DNA from: Planctomycetaceae bacterium
Lineage (GTDB): Bacteria; Planctomycetota; Planctomycetia; Planctomycetales; Planctomycetaceae
Reading direction: 5' to 3'
Assembly (NCBI GenBank): GCA_041398825.1
Contig: JAWKTX010000001.1
Span: forward strand, 620,001 to 684,000
Length of the DNA: 64,000 nt
This document shows, in pieces, positions 44,209 to 53,403 of this stretch. The translations under genes were made by a program, and so were the position numbers. The notes under the pieces were generated by a model. The model was not told the DNA's origin. It worked only from the letters and a program-made list of their open reading frames with translations, and did no database searches. Each line of letters opens with the position of its first letter. Within the stretch, counting starts at the first letter, position 1.

Positions 44209-45402
44209 ATGGACGGAGGAATCTTATCGATTGGGGTCATGAAGGGTGTCACAATCTGGCCGACGGTCGATGCGATTGACGCGAACGCCTGGGAACAGGT
44301 CAGGCACCACGAAGACGTCTTTATGGACCTTCGAATGCTTCGGATCACGGAGCGGTCGTTGTCGCACAAAGATCGGTTCTGGTATTTGCTGATTTGTGAT
44401 GACGCTGGTCAGCCGTGCGCCATACTCTGCGCATGGCAAACCTGTATTCAGGGAACATTGCTTGCCGACGAAAGTCTTCCGATTCGGGGGCTCAAGCTGG
44501 CCTCAAAGATCGTACCCGCACTGAATACACATCCCATTCTTTTCTGTGGCATGCCGGTTTCGGCAGGACAAAGCAATCTTCGCATCAAGCCGGGGGCATC
44601 CGCGCCTTATGTGATTGATCGCGTGAACAGCGCGATGGAATATCTCGCAGGGCAGTCGGGAGCACGGTTTATTGTTTTCAAAGAATTCACGGGCGATGAA
44701 TCCCGGTTGGTCGATCTGCTGAAGACGCATGGGTATTTGTCTGCGGACAGCTTGCCCATGAACGAGCACAGAGCCACAGCGACGTCGTTCGAGGGCTTTT
44801 TAGCAAAGCATCACAAGAAGAAACGCTGGGATATTCGCAAGACCCGCAAGCAGCTGCAGGACAGAATCCGTTTGCATGTCACAACGGATCCGCTGGAAGT
44901 GAAAGCCCTGTATTCGGACGATGTTCATCGGCTGTATGAAGCTGTCCTCGGAAAATCAGAACATCGCCTGGAGACTCTTTCACAGGCTTTCTTTCAGGAA
45001 CTGTCTGCTGAGTTTGGCGACGACAGCATCTATTGTTTCCTGATGGATGGTACTACTGTGCTCGCTTTTGGCAATGTTCTCGTCGCTGGCAAAGTTGCCT
45101 ATGCGATGTACGTTGGCGTGAATTACAGCCGTAATGCTGAGTACTCCCTTTACTTCAACATCATGTACGCTTTGATGCAGGAATCGCTGAATCGAAATGT
45201 TGAACTCGTCAGCTGGGGGCAAACGGTGGATGAATTCAAGCGATCCAAGCTCCTGTGCAGCCAGTCTTCTCGCAGCCTCTGCATTAAAGGTACCTCTCTT
45301 TGGACAAGACTGTTGATTACCTCGGTCTTTTCGCATTTGTTCCCGAGGCGGGTTGTGGAGGAGTTCCGGGATGAGGGTGAGCCGGTTCGACGCGCGGCGT
45401 GA
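44209..45402 (+). CDS. BioF2/FemAB-like GNAT acyltransferase
   Basis: A 397-residue cytoplasmic protein of the peptidogalycan/BioF2-like GNAT group. The family's basic helix FLAKHHKKKRWDIRKTRKQL is clear, followed by acyltransferase strands (SIYCFLMDGTTVLAFGNVL, KVAYAMYVGVNYSRNAEYSLYFNIMYALM) and the C-terminal EFKRSKLLCSQSSR segment. Such proteins transfer acyl or aminoacyl groups; the substrate is unknown. I chose the ATG at 44209, directly after a GGGGGAGAAG ribosome site, over the frame opening at 44059, whose first 50 residues look random. It precedes the lipoprotein/signal peptidase genes by 255 bases. Confidence 0.72.
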   Translation: MDGGILSIGVMKGVTIWPTVDAIDANAWEQVRHHEDVFMDLRMLRITERSLSHKDRFWYLLICDDAGQPCAILCAWQTCIQGTLLADESLPIRGLKLASKIVPALNTHPILFCGMPVSAGQSNLRIKPGASAPYVIDRVNSAMEYLAGQSGARFIVFKEFTGDESRLVDLLKTHGYLSADSLPMNEHRATATSFEGFLAKHHKKKRWDIRKTRKQLQDRIRLHVTTDPLEVKALYSDDVHRLYEAVLGKSEHRLETLSQAFFQELSAEFGDDSIYCFLMDGTTVLAFGNVLVAGKVAYAMYVGVNYSRNAEYSLYFNIMYALMQESLNRNVELVSWGQTVDEFKRSKLLCSQSSRSLCIKGTSLWTRLLITSVFSHLFPRRVVEEFRDEGEPVRRAA

Positions 45403-45463
45403 AACGTCCGACTGGAGAACAGAAACGCAGTTTCTGGAGGGCGTCACTGAAGTAGACGGTTCG

Positions 45464-45482
45464 ACCGGCAGTATCTGCCGGT
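45464..45482 (+). other. Hairpin after the acyltransferase gene
   Basis: ACCGGCAG (45464-45471) and CTGCCGGT (45475-45482) form a perfect 8-bp stem around a 3-base loop, 62 bases after the acyltransferase stop. No U-tract follows. It may limit read-through into the lipoprotein gene, or be unrelated. Confidence 0.35.
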
Positions 45483-45657
45483 TCCGTGGTCGTGGGCTTC
45501 CTGGACAGATTCCCTGCGGGCTTCTGTACGGTCACCGCGGGAGATTCGCGTAGACACCGACGCGGCTGATCCAGGAACATGTTCGTCTGATGGGCGTGAT
45601 TGACTGCACGCCAGCAGTGAACTTGAAAGCAAGATCGCCTGTTCCGTGGAAATCAGA

Positions 45658-46098
45658 ATGAACAGAAAGAGAGACAGCAAGTCGGTTCACTCATCGTGTG
45701 TTTGCTGCGTTTTGTCTGTCCTTGTGATCGTGGCAAACGCGGGCTGCAAATACGATGGTTCGTTTCTGCAGATGAACAGTGATTCTCCAACTCCGTTTAT
45801 GGGGTTCCAATTGTCTGTCAGGAATGAGCGTTCGCAACATACGAATTCAACTGATTCTCGAGTCGTTTCACTGCCTGTGCAAAGTGATCATTCACCGCGA
45901 TCACAACCGTTCCCGTTTTCGAATGGTATGCTGGATTCTCCCGGACCGACCATTCTTCGAAGTGCGAGTGCAGGTTCGCTGGTACCGGTTTCTGTTGTGT
46001 CGGAATACCGCAGTCACGTTCGGTTTTCGATTCCGTCGGACTCGGATTCAGGCGTATCGAAGGCTGACGAAGTCCAATTGCGTCTGAATGGTTTCTGA
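45658..46098 (+). CDS. Small lipoprotein upstream of the signal peptidase genes
   Basis: A 146-residue protein with a lipoprotein-type signal: a basic start (MNRKRDSKS), a hydrophobic stretch CVLSVLVIVANAGC, and a lipobox-like NAGC whose Cys would be acylated. The mature part is Ser/Pro-rich with no recognisable domain (SDSPTPFMGFQLSV; LDSPGPTILRSASAGSL). The ATG at 45658 is preferred to the GTG four codons upstream. It ends 11 bases before the first giant signal peptidase, so the two are probably co-transcribed. A substrate or helper role for the peptidase is speculation. Confidence 0.6.
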   Translation: MNRKRDSKSVHSSCVCCVLSVLVIVANAGCKYDGSFLQMNSDSPTPFMGFQLSVRNERSQHTNSTDSRVVSLPVQSDHSPRSQPFPFSNGMLDSPGPTILRSASAGSLVPVSVVSEYRSHVRFSIPSDSDSGVSKADEVQLRLNGF

Positions 46099-46109
46099 GG
46101 TTTCGGCCC

Positions 46110-47930
46110 GTGCCATCTGCGACAAGACAGAATCAAGTTTCCAATCGCGCCTGGTTGCGTTCGAGCGTTGATTTAATCACCTGCTTCGTGATGGCCGTGA
46201 TTCTGCTGCGTGGTTTTGTGCTCGAAGGTTACCTGATTTCAACGGGATCGATGGCACCGGGACTTCGTGGCTTTCATAAACGCACCGTGTGTCCCAGCTG
46301 CCAATTCCCATTTGCATTTGGCGTTTCGTTTGATGAGTCTGTTGATCCGATGGAGCTGACCGCTGACTCGACTGATGGGACGCGAAAGTATGCGTCTTGT
46401 CCCAACTGCGGACAGATCAATATTTCAGTCTCTGAAGTGCCGGTCAGCCATGGAGATCAACTTCTCGTGCAGAAGCACGTGTTCGATTTTCGTCAGCCGA
46501 AACGGTGGGAGACAATTGTTTTCAGGAACCCGGCTTCTCCAGAAGAGGCGTACGTCAAAAGGACAATCGGTCTACCCGGAGAGCAGGTCAGGATCTCGCA
46601 TGGCGAGGTGTTCATTGATGGTCGCATTGCTCGTAAAGATTACCGAACCCAACGTGACATGCGTATTGCGGTGAGTGATCTTCGTCATCTCGCCGATTCG
46701 CCCCTGTGGGAAATGTCCTGGGATCTGGATGAATCATGGGACGTTGTTCCGACGACGGTCGATGCGGTGGCAGATCCATCCAGTGGCAGTCTTCCTGCCG
46801 ATGACCTGTTGCGTCAGTCTGATGCCGAAGCAAGTCTCAGTTTTCGTCCCTGGCGGTGGTTCGGTGGTGGGCATTTTGTAGAGACGCCTGTCAGTCCTGA
46901 GGATGCAGAAGTAGACTGGGCGGCATTTCTCGAACGGTTTCGAAGTTTGCCCCTCGGCTGGGCGAGCCGCGTTGAGTATGATCGTGAACGGCAGGTTCTT
47001 CGTTGTGAGGGTGTCATGCCGCTGGAATTGCAGCGGGACCTGATTCGAGAAGCCACGAACCAACAGTTCAGGAACGCAGTACACCGACTGGCCGCGTTGT
47101 CCCACCTTTGCTCGGTGACGGATCGATATGGTTACAACGCATTGATTTCGTCAAGAGAGTATCCTGTCACGGACCTTATGCTGGAAGCAACGCTCTCGTG
47201 GACAGAGACGCCGCAGGAAATCGTCGTCGAAATTCCTGTGGCCTCGTCCGTCTTTCGAGTTGTTTTATCTCCAGCGGAAAATGTAATCGCGTTGCTGGCA
47301 GATGGGATTGATAAGCCGTTGCAGACTCGGCAATTGCCAGCCCTGCAGCGATCGGAAGACGGACCGACCGTTGTCACTATTGAAGCGTCGAATATTGACA
47401 GTCAGGTTGTTTTTGCAATAGACGGTGATCAGGTACTCGTGCCATTTCTGATCGATCCCGGAGAAGTGGGCGACCCGCATTGGTTCGCTGATGAATCCGG
47501 CCTGAGTGTCGGAGGGCAAATCGGTGCGGCGCCAATCAACACCAGTGGGACGGTGACAAATTCCGACCGCGCTCTGCGCAGTGCGATGTTGAGGGAACAG
47601 CAGGGGCGATGGGGAATCAAAGTGAATGGGACTGACGTTTCCATTCGTCAGCTGAGAATGTATCGCGACGTCTATTACACGCCCGGACGTCGTCGAAATG
47701 CGGTGGAAGAGCCCTGTCTTGTTGCCGAAAACAGTTATTTCGTCATGGGAGACAACAGTCCTGTTTCGGCGGATAGTCGCAACTGGATGGATCCGTTTGT
47801 CCCGCACAATATGCTCCTGGGCAAGCCATTTCTGCTTCATCTGCCTTCCCGCCCGGCGGTTTTGGATTTCAATGGGTGGCAGGTGCCCCTTCGAATTCCT
47901 GATTGGGACAGGATTCGCTACATTCACTAA
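46110..47930 (+). CDS. Giant type I signal peptidase (first copy)
   Basis: A 606-residue S26 peptidase, far longer than usual (about 180-330). A membrane helix (residues 20-38) leads into box B, STGSMAPGL, with catalytic S47. Box D has catalytic K150 in YVKRTIGLPGE, and the last box is MGDNSPVSADSRNW near residue 546. Two unusual insertions are visible: a four-Cys module between boxes B and C (C61-x2-C64 and C97-x2-C100), like a zinc ribbon, and about 355 residues between boxes D and E with beta-rich, lectin-like strands. It removes signal peptides at the membrane. The start is a GTG at 46110. A homologous gene follows 373 bases downstream. Confidence 0.9.
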   Translation: MPSATRQNQVSNRAWLRSSVDLITCFVMAVILLRGFVLEGYLISTGSMAPGLRGFHKRTVCPSCQFPFAFGVSFDESVDPMELTADSTDGTRKYASCPNCGQINISVSEVPVSHGDQLLVQKHVFDFRQPKRWETIVFRNPASPEEAYVKRTIGLPGEQVRISHGEVFIDGRIARKDYRTQRDMRIAVSDLRHLADSPLWEMSWDLDESWDVVPTTVDAVADPSSGSLPADDLLRQSDAEASLSFRPWRWFGGGHFVETPVSPEDAEVDWAAFLERFRSLPLGWASRVEYDRERQVLRCEGVMPLELQRDLIREATNQQFRNAVHRLAALSHLCSVTDRYGYNALISSREYPVTDLMLEATLSWTETPQEIVVEIPVASSVFRVVLSPAENVIALLADGIDKPLQTRQLPALQRSEDGPTVVTIEASNIDSQVVFAIDGDQVLVPFLIDPGEVGDPHWFADESGLSVGGQIGAAPINTSGTVTNSDRALRSAMLREQQGRWGIKVNGTDVSIRQLRMYRDVYYTPGRRRNAVEEPCLVAENSYFVMGDNSPVSADSRNWMDPFVPHNMLLGKPFLLHLPSRPAVLDFNGWQVPLRIPDWDRIRYIH

Positions 47931-48303
47931 TCGTGCGAGTGAAGGTTCGCGGCAACGGCCTGAAAGAAGAGAATTTGTGGTCAGGCAGCAGAGTCCATTC
48001 TTCACTGCACTCCAAACGGACTGCAATCCCGAGGGTGTTCCGATGTCGTTAAAGTTCCAGCAACGCCTGAGCAAATTCTCAGGGCCCGGCGTTTCAGGGA
48101 CAGGCTTCAGGGTTGGGTTTTAGAAGCGGATCAGGCTTCAGGTGTTGACCCGACGTCCGTCAGCCTGCACTTCGGCACGAGGATTTGACCAGGATTTTCA
48201 TGTGTTGGGCGAATGGCAGGCAGATTGGTCAGTCACGATTCAGTTTTCAAACAAATGATTCTTCGGACGGGCCGCTTCTGGTGCGGACTCGTGGAAACCT
48301 GGG
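47931..48303. other. Spacer between the two signal peptidase genes
   Basis: This 373-base stretch has no supported gene. Frames crossing it (47698-48123 plus, 48185-48445 plus) are out of register with the peptidases and lack domains. CAGGCTTCAGG occurs twice, about 30 bases apart, near 48102 and 48131. A separate promoter for the second gene may lie here. Confidence 0.4.
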
Positions 48304-50286
48304 ATGTCACAAAAAGGCAAGTCATCAGCGATGCCCCCTGAACAACCGGACGCAGGAACGATTTCAGACGATGTTGGACGGACGGTTTCGACGGCTGCCA
48401 AAGAGTCTGCTTCGCCGCAAAAGAAACCTGCGCGACGCAAGCTGACTCCCATGGAAGAGGCCCGCGAAACAATGGAGGCTGTCGCCATTGCCTTTGTACT
48501 GGCCTTCCTGTTCAAGACATTTCAGGCGGAGATGTATGTCATTCCGACAGGCTCAATGGCTCCCACTCTTTATGGGCGGCACAAAGAAGTTGCGTGCGAA
48601 AGTTGCCAGTATGCGTACGCGGTCGGCGCCAGTCAGGAAATCGATCAGGATTCCGGTGTCGTCGTTGCGCGAGTTGACAAATCTGAATGTCCGAACTGCC
48701 ACTATGTCAACGACATTCTGGATGCTCCGGTGTTTAACGGCGATCGAATTCTGGTTAACAAACAATGCGCGAGTTTCGATCGATTCGATGTCGTTGTCTT
48801 CAAGAATCCTGAGGAAGCGCATGTTAACTACATCAAGAGATTAGTCGGCCTGCCGAATGAAACCGTGCGAATTCGTCAGGGGAATCTGTACGCAAGAAAG
48901 CTGGATTCGGATCCCTGGCGCATCCTTCGGAAAGACGATCCGTTTCGTCAGAAAGACATTCAACTGGTTGTGTACGACGACAATCATCCCTCGCCCGTGT
49001 TGCTGGAAGCTGGCGGTGGTGAACGCTGGATTCCAGCCGCAGCCAGGGATCGATCGACGATTGATGTCCATTCGGAAGATGCGGACGTCTCTTTAGCAGT
49101 CTGGCAGGAAACGGAGAACGCCTGGTCATGTGACCGCAGTCATCGCACCTATGCCGTTGACGCAGAAGATGAAGAACTCCATTGGTTACGCTACAGAAAC
49201 CTGATTCCGACGGATCGTGACTGGGTGCAGATTCGTGATGATGGCCGCCTGGACCGTCCTTTGGAGCCGTCGCTGATTCTGGATTTTTGCGGGTTCAATT
49301 CATTTACGATGGCGCATCGGTCTTACGATGACGGCCTGTTCTGGGTCGGTGATTTGACGATCAATGCAACACTGCAGATCGAGGAAATCAGACCGGGTGC
49401 TCAGATCATGCTGGAATTGATTGAGGGGCAGCGTTGGTACCGGTGCAGGATCTCTCCGGAGACGGGAAATGCCGAATTGCTTGTGATTAATCGGGTTGTG
49501 GACGAAGAAGCCGACAATCCTGAACTGAAAGCCACGGCGGTTACGTCCATTGATGGTTCAGGGACGTACGAAGTCGTCTTTGCGAATGTCGACGACAGAC
49601 TCTGCCTGTGGGTGAACGGCGATCTTGTTGATTTTGGCGATGATGCGGCCTTCACTATTGTTGAACCGGGTGAAGCAACACTGGATGACCTGACACCTGT
49701 TGGTATAGCGGCCAGCGGCATCAAAGCTCAGGTTTCTGACCTGTTGATTCAACGCGACATCTACTATCGCAACGATACGATTGCTTTTCAGGAATCGAAC
49801 GGGACGACGCCACGACCTGGCACCTGGGCAGAAGGCAGAAATGTAGTTGGAGAGGTTCCGCCGGATGAAATGTTCAATCTGATGTCTGCTGTGAGGAACC
49901 CACGCGTGTACGCGTCGTTGTACGACGAACTCGTTTCACGGCAGATTGCCGATTACGGCTCGCTGTCCGACTATCATCTTGGTGATGGCGAGTATTTGAT
50001 GTTCGGCGACAATTCTCCGGCCAGCAAAGACAGTCGGCTCTTCGACTATTTTAGTCGACCGATGAACGGTCATTACGCCCACCGTTACGCGGTCCAGGAA
50101 CAGGATCTGATCGGCGAAGCCCTGTTCATTTTCTGGCCGCACGGCATTCCGTTCCTGAATGGCGGCGAAGGCTTCACGCTGACGAAACATACCGTTCAGA
50201 CCCGTGATGGTTTGGCACGCTCGGACTACCCGATGTACCGGTTTCCATTTTACCCCAACTTCTCCAGAATGAAAAAGATTCGCTGA
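48304..50286 (+). CDS. Giant type I signal peptidase (second copy)
   Basis: A 660-residue homologue of the preceding gene. A charged, disordered N-terminus (residues 1-55) is followed by a membrane helix (AVAIAFVLAFLFKTF, 59-73). Box B is PTGSMAPTL with catalytic S84; the four-Cys module is C98-x2-C101 and C129-x2-C132; box D has K178 in YIKRLVGLPNE; box E is FGDNSPASKDSR near residue 570. The insertion between D and E contains a lectin/LamG-like strand, LCLWVNGDLVDFGDD. After box E there is a C-terminal extension ending FYPNFSRMKKIR. Two paralogues with the same architecture in one locus imply division of labour or dosage. It is probably followed by a new transcript carrying the lptB-like gene. 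Confidence 0.92.
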   Translation: MSQKGKSSAMPPEQPDAGTISDDVGRTVSTAAKESASPQKKPARRKLTPMEEARETMEAVAIAFVLAFLFKTFQAEMYVIPTGSMAPTLYGRHKEVACESCQYAYAVGASQEIDQDSGVVVARVDKSECPNCHYVNDILDAPVFNGDRILVNKQCASFDRFDVVVFKNPEEAHVNYIKRLVGLPNETVRIRQGNLYARKLDSDPWRILRKDDPFRQKDIQLVVYDDNHPSPVLLEAGGGERWIPAAARDRSTIDVHSEDADVSLAVWQETENAWSCDRSHRTYAVDAEDEELHWLRYRNLIPTDRDWVQIRDDGRLDRPLEPSLILDFCGFNSFTMAHRSYDDGLFWVGDLTINATLQIEEIRPGAQIMLELIEGQRWYRCRISPETGNAELLVINRVVDEEADNPELKATAVTSIDGSGTYEVVFANVDDRLCLWVNGDLVDFGDDAAFTIVEPGEATLDDLTPVGIAASGIKAQVSDLLIQRDIYYRNDTIAFQESNGTTPRPGTWAEGRNVVGEVPPDEMFNLMSAVRNPRVYASLYDELVSRQIADYGSLSDYHLGDGEYLMFGDNSPASKDSRLFDYFSRPMNGHYAHRYAVQEQDLIGEALFIFWPHGIPFLNGGEGFTLTKHTVQTRDGLARSDYPMYRFPFYPNFSRMKKIR

Positions 50287-50494
50287 GGATGGGTGTGGCA
50301 GTGACGGAAATGTTCCCCATTTTTGAGGGTTGACAGCGGTTTTTATGAATGACTCAGTGACTTCTGTCTGATGGTTGAGCCCTTCTCCGAATGAATCGGG
50401 TACCCTGCCCTGACCGGAAGGACGCAAATCCGGTAGCGGGAATTTGCGGTATTCGCCATAATCCGTCGGCCGCACATACAAAGAAGGATTCTTT

Positions 50495-51259
50495 ATGACG
50501 CTGCTGCGATGCGAAGGATTGGTGAAGGATTACCCTGGCAAGCGAGCCGTAGACGGTGTGAGTTTTCACGTCGAACGCGGAGAGATTGTGGGACTGCTGG
50601 GACCGAACGGAGCAGGAAAAAGCACTTCGTTTCGGATGGCCTGTGGACTTATTTCGCCAACAGAAGGTCGGGTGTTTCTGGGGAATGAGGACGTCACTCA
50701 ATGGGCGATGTACCGTCGCGCGCAGGCGGGACTCGGTTACCTGCCTCAGGATCCCAGCATCTTCGCAAAGCTGTCAGTGGAGCAGAATATTCAGGCAATA
50801 CTTGAGTTTCGCGGGTACAGCAGGAAGCAGGCTCGCGAGCGAATTGAACAGCTTCTGACCGAGTTCGGTCTGTTTGAAAAGCGACTTCAACGATCCGGTT
50901 CATTGTCCGGGGGAGAACGACGTCGGCTGGAAATCGCAAGAGCCCTTGCCAGCGATCCGCAAATCATTCTGCTGGACGAACCTTTTACGGGAATTGACCC
51001 AGTCACGATTCACAGCATTCAGGACATTATCACAGGCCTGAAAAATCGGGGTATCTCGATTCTCTTGACTGACCATCGCGAACGCGAGACTCTGACCATT
51101 ACGGATCGCAGTTACATCATCTGCGGAGGTCGGGTTTTGGTATCTGGCGACGCCGAAACTGTTTTGAGTGATCCCAATGCAATCGCAAACTATTTTGGGA
51201 AGCGCTTTGATGCCGAATCTATTATTGGCGGTCGGGACTCATTTCGTAAGTCGGCGTAG
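50495..51259 (+). CDS. lptB: ABC transporter ATPase, LptB type
   Basis: A 254-residue ATP-binding subunit with Walker A GLLGPNGAGKST, Q-loop YLPQDPSIF, signature LSGGERRRLEIARAL, Walker B IILLDEPFTGIDP and switch histidine in LLTDHRERETL. The YLPQDPSIFAKLSVEQN and HRERETLTITDR segments match LptB, which powers lipopolysaccharide extraction from the inner membrane with LptFG. Planctomycetes have an outer membrane, so this fits. An AGAAGGA ribosome site lies 6-7 bases before the ATG. LptA, LptC, LptF and LptG are not in the window. The ACT-domain gene follows after 92 bases. Confidence 0.88.
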   Translation: MTLLRCEGLVKDYPGKRAVDGVSFHVERGEIVGLLGPNGAGKSTSFRMACGLISPTEGRVFLGNEDVTQWAMYRRAQAGLGYLPQDPSIFAKLSVEQNIQAILEFRGYSRKQARERIEQLLTEFGLFEKRLQRSGSLSGGERRRLEIARALASDPQIILLDEPFTGIDPVTIHSIQDIITGLKNRGISILLTDHRERETLTITDRSYIICGGRVLVSGDAETVLSDPNAIANYFGKRFDAESIIGGRDSFRKSA

Positions 51260-51351
51260 ATGTTTGCCATTCCGAAGGAACCGCTTTCCAGTTTGCGCCA
51301 TTGATTCGGTTATCGTTTGTTTGTCTGTGTGGACCGCAGAGGAAGATGCCA

Positions 51352-51858
51352 ATGAGTTCAGCGTTTGGTGATGATGCATCTGTGGGACCCGCAACTTCGC
51401 GAGGACGTGACTGGCCATGCCTGCGGCAGTTTATCGTTTTCCTGGAGAATCGTGTCGGATCTCTGCACGATATTCTTCGCCGTGTCGAACGGGATGACCT
51501 GAGAATCGTCGCGCTGAGTATTCTGGATTCTGCTGATTGTGCAGTGGCTCGCATCATCGTGAACAACTACGAGCGGGCACATGAATTGTTGACATTTGCC
51601 AATGTCACCATGTTTGAAACAGATATCATCGGTGTCCTTCTGCCGAACACGGATCAGCCTCACACGTCAGTTCTTGGCAGCCTGATGTCGGCAGAGCTGA
51701 ACGTCCATTATGTTTATCCACTGATGTATCGAAAGAATGGTCGCGGAGCAGTTGCCGTTTACGTCAACGAGCTGGATGAAGCTCTGCGTGTGCTCAGGGA
51801 ACGCCAGTACGAGTTGATTACTGAAGATGACCTGCTGGCCTACGATGAGTTCTTTTAG
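51352..51858 (+). CDS. ACT-domain protein
   Basis: A 168-residue protein consisting mainly of two ACT-like ligand-binding units. The first starts LRQFIVFLENRVGSLHDILRRVERDDLRIVALSIL; the second covers SLMSAELNVHYVYPLMYRKNGRGAVAVYVNELDEALRVL. ACT domains bind amino acids or other small molecules to regulate enzymes. The protein has no catalytic partner domain. I chose the ATG at 51352 because AGAGGA (51338-51343) lies 8 bases before it; the ATG at 51346 is too close to that site and the frame opening at 51301 uses TTG. It lies 92 bases after the LptB-like gene. Confidence 0.82.
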   Translation: MSSAFGDDASVGPATSRGRDWPCLRQFIVFLENRVGSLHDILRRVERDDLRIVALSILDSADCAVARIIVNNYERAHELLTFANVTMFETDIIGVLLPNTDQPHTSVLGSLMSAELNVHYVYPLMYRKNGRGAVAVYVNELDEALRVLRERQYELITEDDLLAYDEFF

Positions 51859-52045
51859 CCAGTGTCGACGGCCTGTTAAGCTCAGCGGCGGAACCTCTGA
51901 GGTCTGAACTTTCGGTCAGACTGCGCTGTGGACTCTCCGGCCCTTAGTTGTCCGTTGAAAAACCGGGACAGGCACGCAGGACGACTGGAAACCATCGTGT
52001 TTTTAAGGTCTCCTGCTTGAGCCAGTCCCGTTATTCAACAGGCTG

Positions 52046-53023
52046 CTAGTATCCAGCAGTGCGAGGTATTGCCGCTGGACTGCGAAGGAAATTCGGCCGT
52101 GGAATTCGGTGAGTGATTCGATTCAGAATCCGGGAAGCCTGGCGGAATGATGACGCCGGGGGTTCGGACGAGAATCCGACAACTTCTCCGATTCCGAAGA
52201 CGCCTGTGGTCCACGTCTCCAGCGAACTGTTGCACCAAAGTCGACCGTTTTCATCTGTTTCGACGCCAATACACGGCAGATTCAGATGATCCGTGAAGCC
52301 CACTTCCCGTCGGAAGTCAACAACGTCGAGCGAAGCCGGTTTCACCAGTTCATCTGCGAGGTCTTCGAAATTCGTGGCGAGTGTGATCACCTCGACTCCG
52401 GCGTCCTCTGCCAGTTCAACCATATTGCTCTCTGAGTCCTGCGTCAGAAGCCGAGTTTGAACACCGAACATGCTAAACAACGCGGCCAGTCCTGCACCCG
52501 GTTCGTCGCCACCGACGATAGTCAAAGTCCGGGGCAACATTTGCCCTTCGAACAGAGATTCCGGACGGTGAAATGGCATCAGACCCAATGGGCGATGCGT
52601 GGCCGTATGTCGAACCCCGGTCGCGATGACAATGTTGTCAGATACGACAGAGCGCTGGCCGCAGTTGATTCCTGTTGAAATCGTTAGTTCACGGGAACTG
52701 ACGAATCTGGCTTCGCCCGGTATCACACAGGCGCCGATTGCATCCAGCCGATCGATCGCGAGATAGGTTTGTTCTGTCAAAGCCCGCATCACCATACGCT
52801 TGAGCAGTTTGGGTGTAGCAAGGGACTTCATCAATTGGCGACGTGCGAAGGTGGCATCCACCATCAGGTTCGTGACGATGTGTCGCAGGGCTTGTGCTGT
52901 CATCCATGCCGAATGCCTGGCTTCGGGCAGGACAACCAGTGTTTGTTTTCCAGCTGCAGTTGCCACGTCCGCCATTTCGAATGCGGACTTGTCGTTTCCA
53001 ATGATTGTGAGTTCGCAGTTCAT
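52046..53023 (-). CDS. Degenerate pyridine-nucleotide-disulfide-oxidoreductase-like protein
   Basis: A 325-residue protein with the two-Rossmann layout of SthA/dihydrolipoamide dehydrogenase-like flavoproteins, but with damaged key motifs. The N-terminal FAD loop reads IIGNDKSAFEMAD instead of GxGxxG, and no redox CxxxxC follows. The mid-protein FAD segment VIATGVRHTATHRP, the second nucleotide loop IVGGDEPGAGLAALFSMFGV, and the C-terminal GVFGIGEVVGF segment remain. The ATG at 53023 is where similarity begins; the frame runs open to 53257 without match. It may bind only one nucleotide or have lost activity. It is divergent from hflK. Confidence 0.72.
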   Translation of the reverse strand: MNCELTIIGNDKSAFEMADVATAAGKQTLVVLPEARHSAWMTAQALRHIVTNLMVDATFARRQLMKSLATPKLLKRMVMRALTEQTYLAIDRLDAIGACVIPGEARFVSSRELTISTGINCGQRSVVSDNIVIATGVRHTATHRPLGLMPFHRPESLFEGQMLPRTLTIVGGDEPGAGLAALFSMFGVQTRLLTQDSESNMVELAEDAGVEVITLATNFEDLADELVKPASLDVVDFRREVGFTDHLNLPCIGVETDENGRLWCNSSLETWTTGVFGIGEVVGFSSEPPASSFRQASRILNRITHRIPRPNFLRSPAAIPRTAGY

Positions 53024-53403
53024 CGTACCGAGTCTCTTTCCGTCCCTGATGTTTGAGAATGCCTGATGATGAGGCAATTTGTGAGGGTGTAGGGACCTAT
53101 AGAATCTGATCGGTACTCCTGCGGTTATTCTCTGAAGGAAAGACAGGTGAATTGGGCGAAACATGAGTGCGCCCGAAAGATTTATCGGCTGTACCGGTTG
53201 GAGCTCTGGACCGAGTCCTGCCGATGGCATTGATTCCAATGCGGGGAGGATCCGCACTAAGAGATTCCGCGTCGGGAATTTGGGTGAATTGGTAGATTTC
53301 CGTGATCCAGACGCTCCTGTGCCCGTTTTCAGTGGCAGTTTTACGGAATCCGGACTTTGACCGGTCCGGAGTTGTAAACACGATTCACGCCAGGGAGTTC
53401 TTT
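53024..53403. other. Divergent promoter region before hflK
   Basis: A 380-base stretch between the oxidoreductase-like gene (minus) and hflK (plus). Both neighbouring frames extend into it without similarity. It should hold two promoters; none could be assigned with confidence. An AGGGAG ribosome site for hflK is at 53392-53397. Confidence 0.45.

Noticed and set aside
47265..48074. 269-codon minus-strand frame
   Set aside because: Antisense to the first signal peptidase; no domain.
51902..51921. Hairpin GTCTGA/TCAGAC after the ACT-domain gene
   Set aside because: Only 6 bp with no U-tract; too weak to call a terminator.
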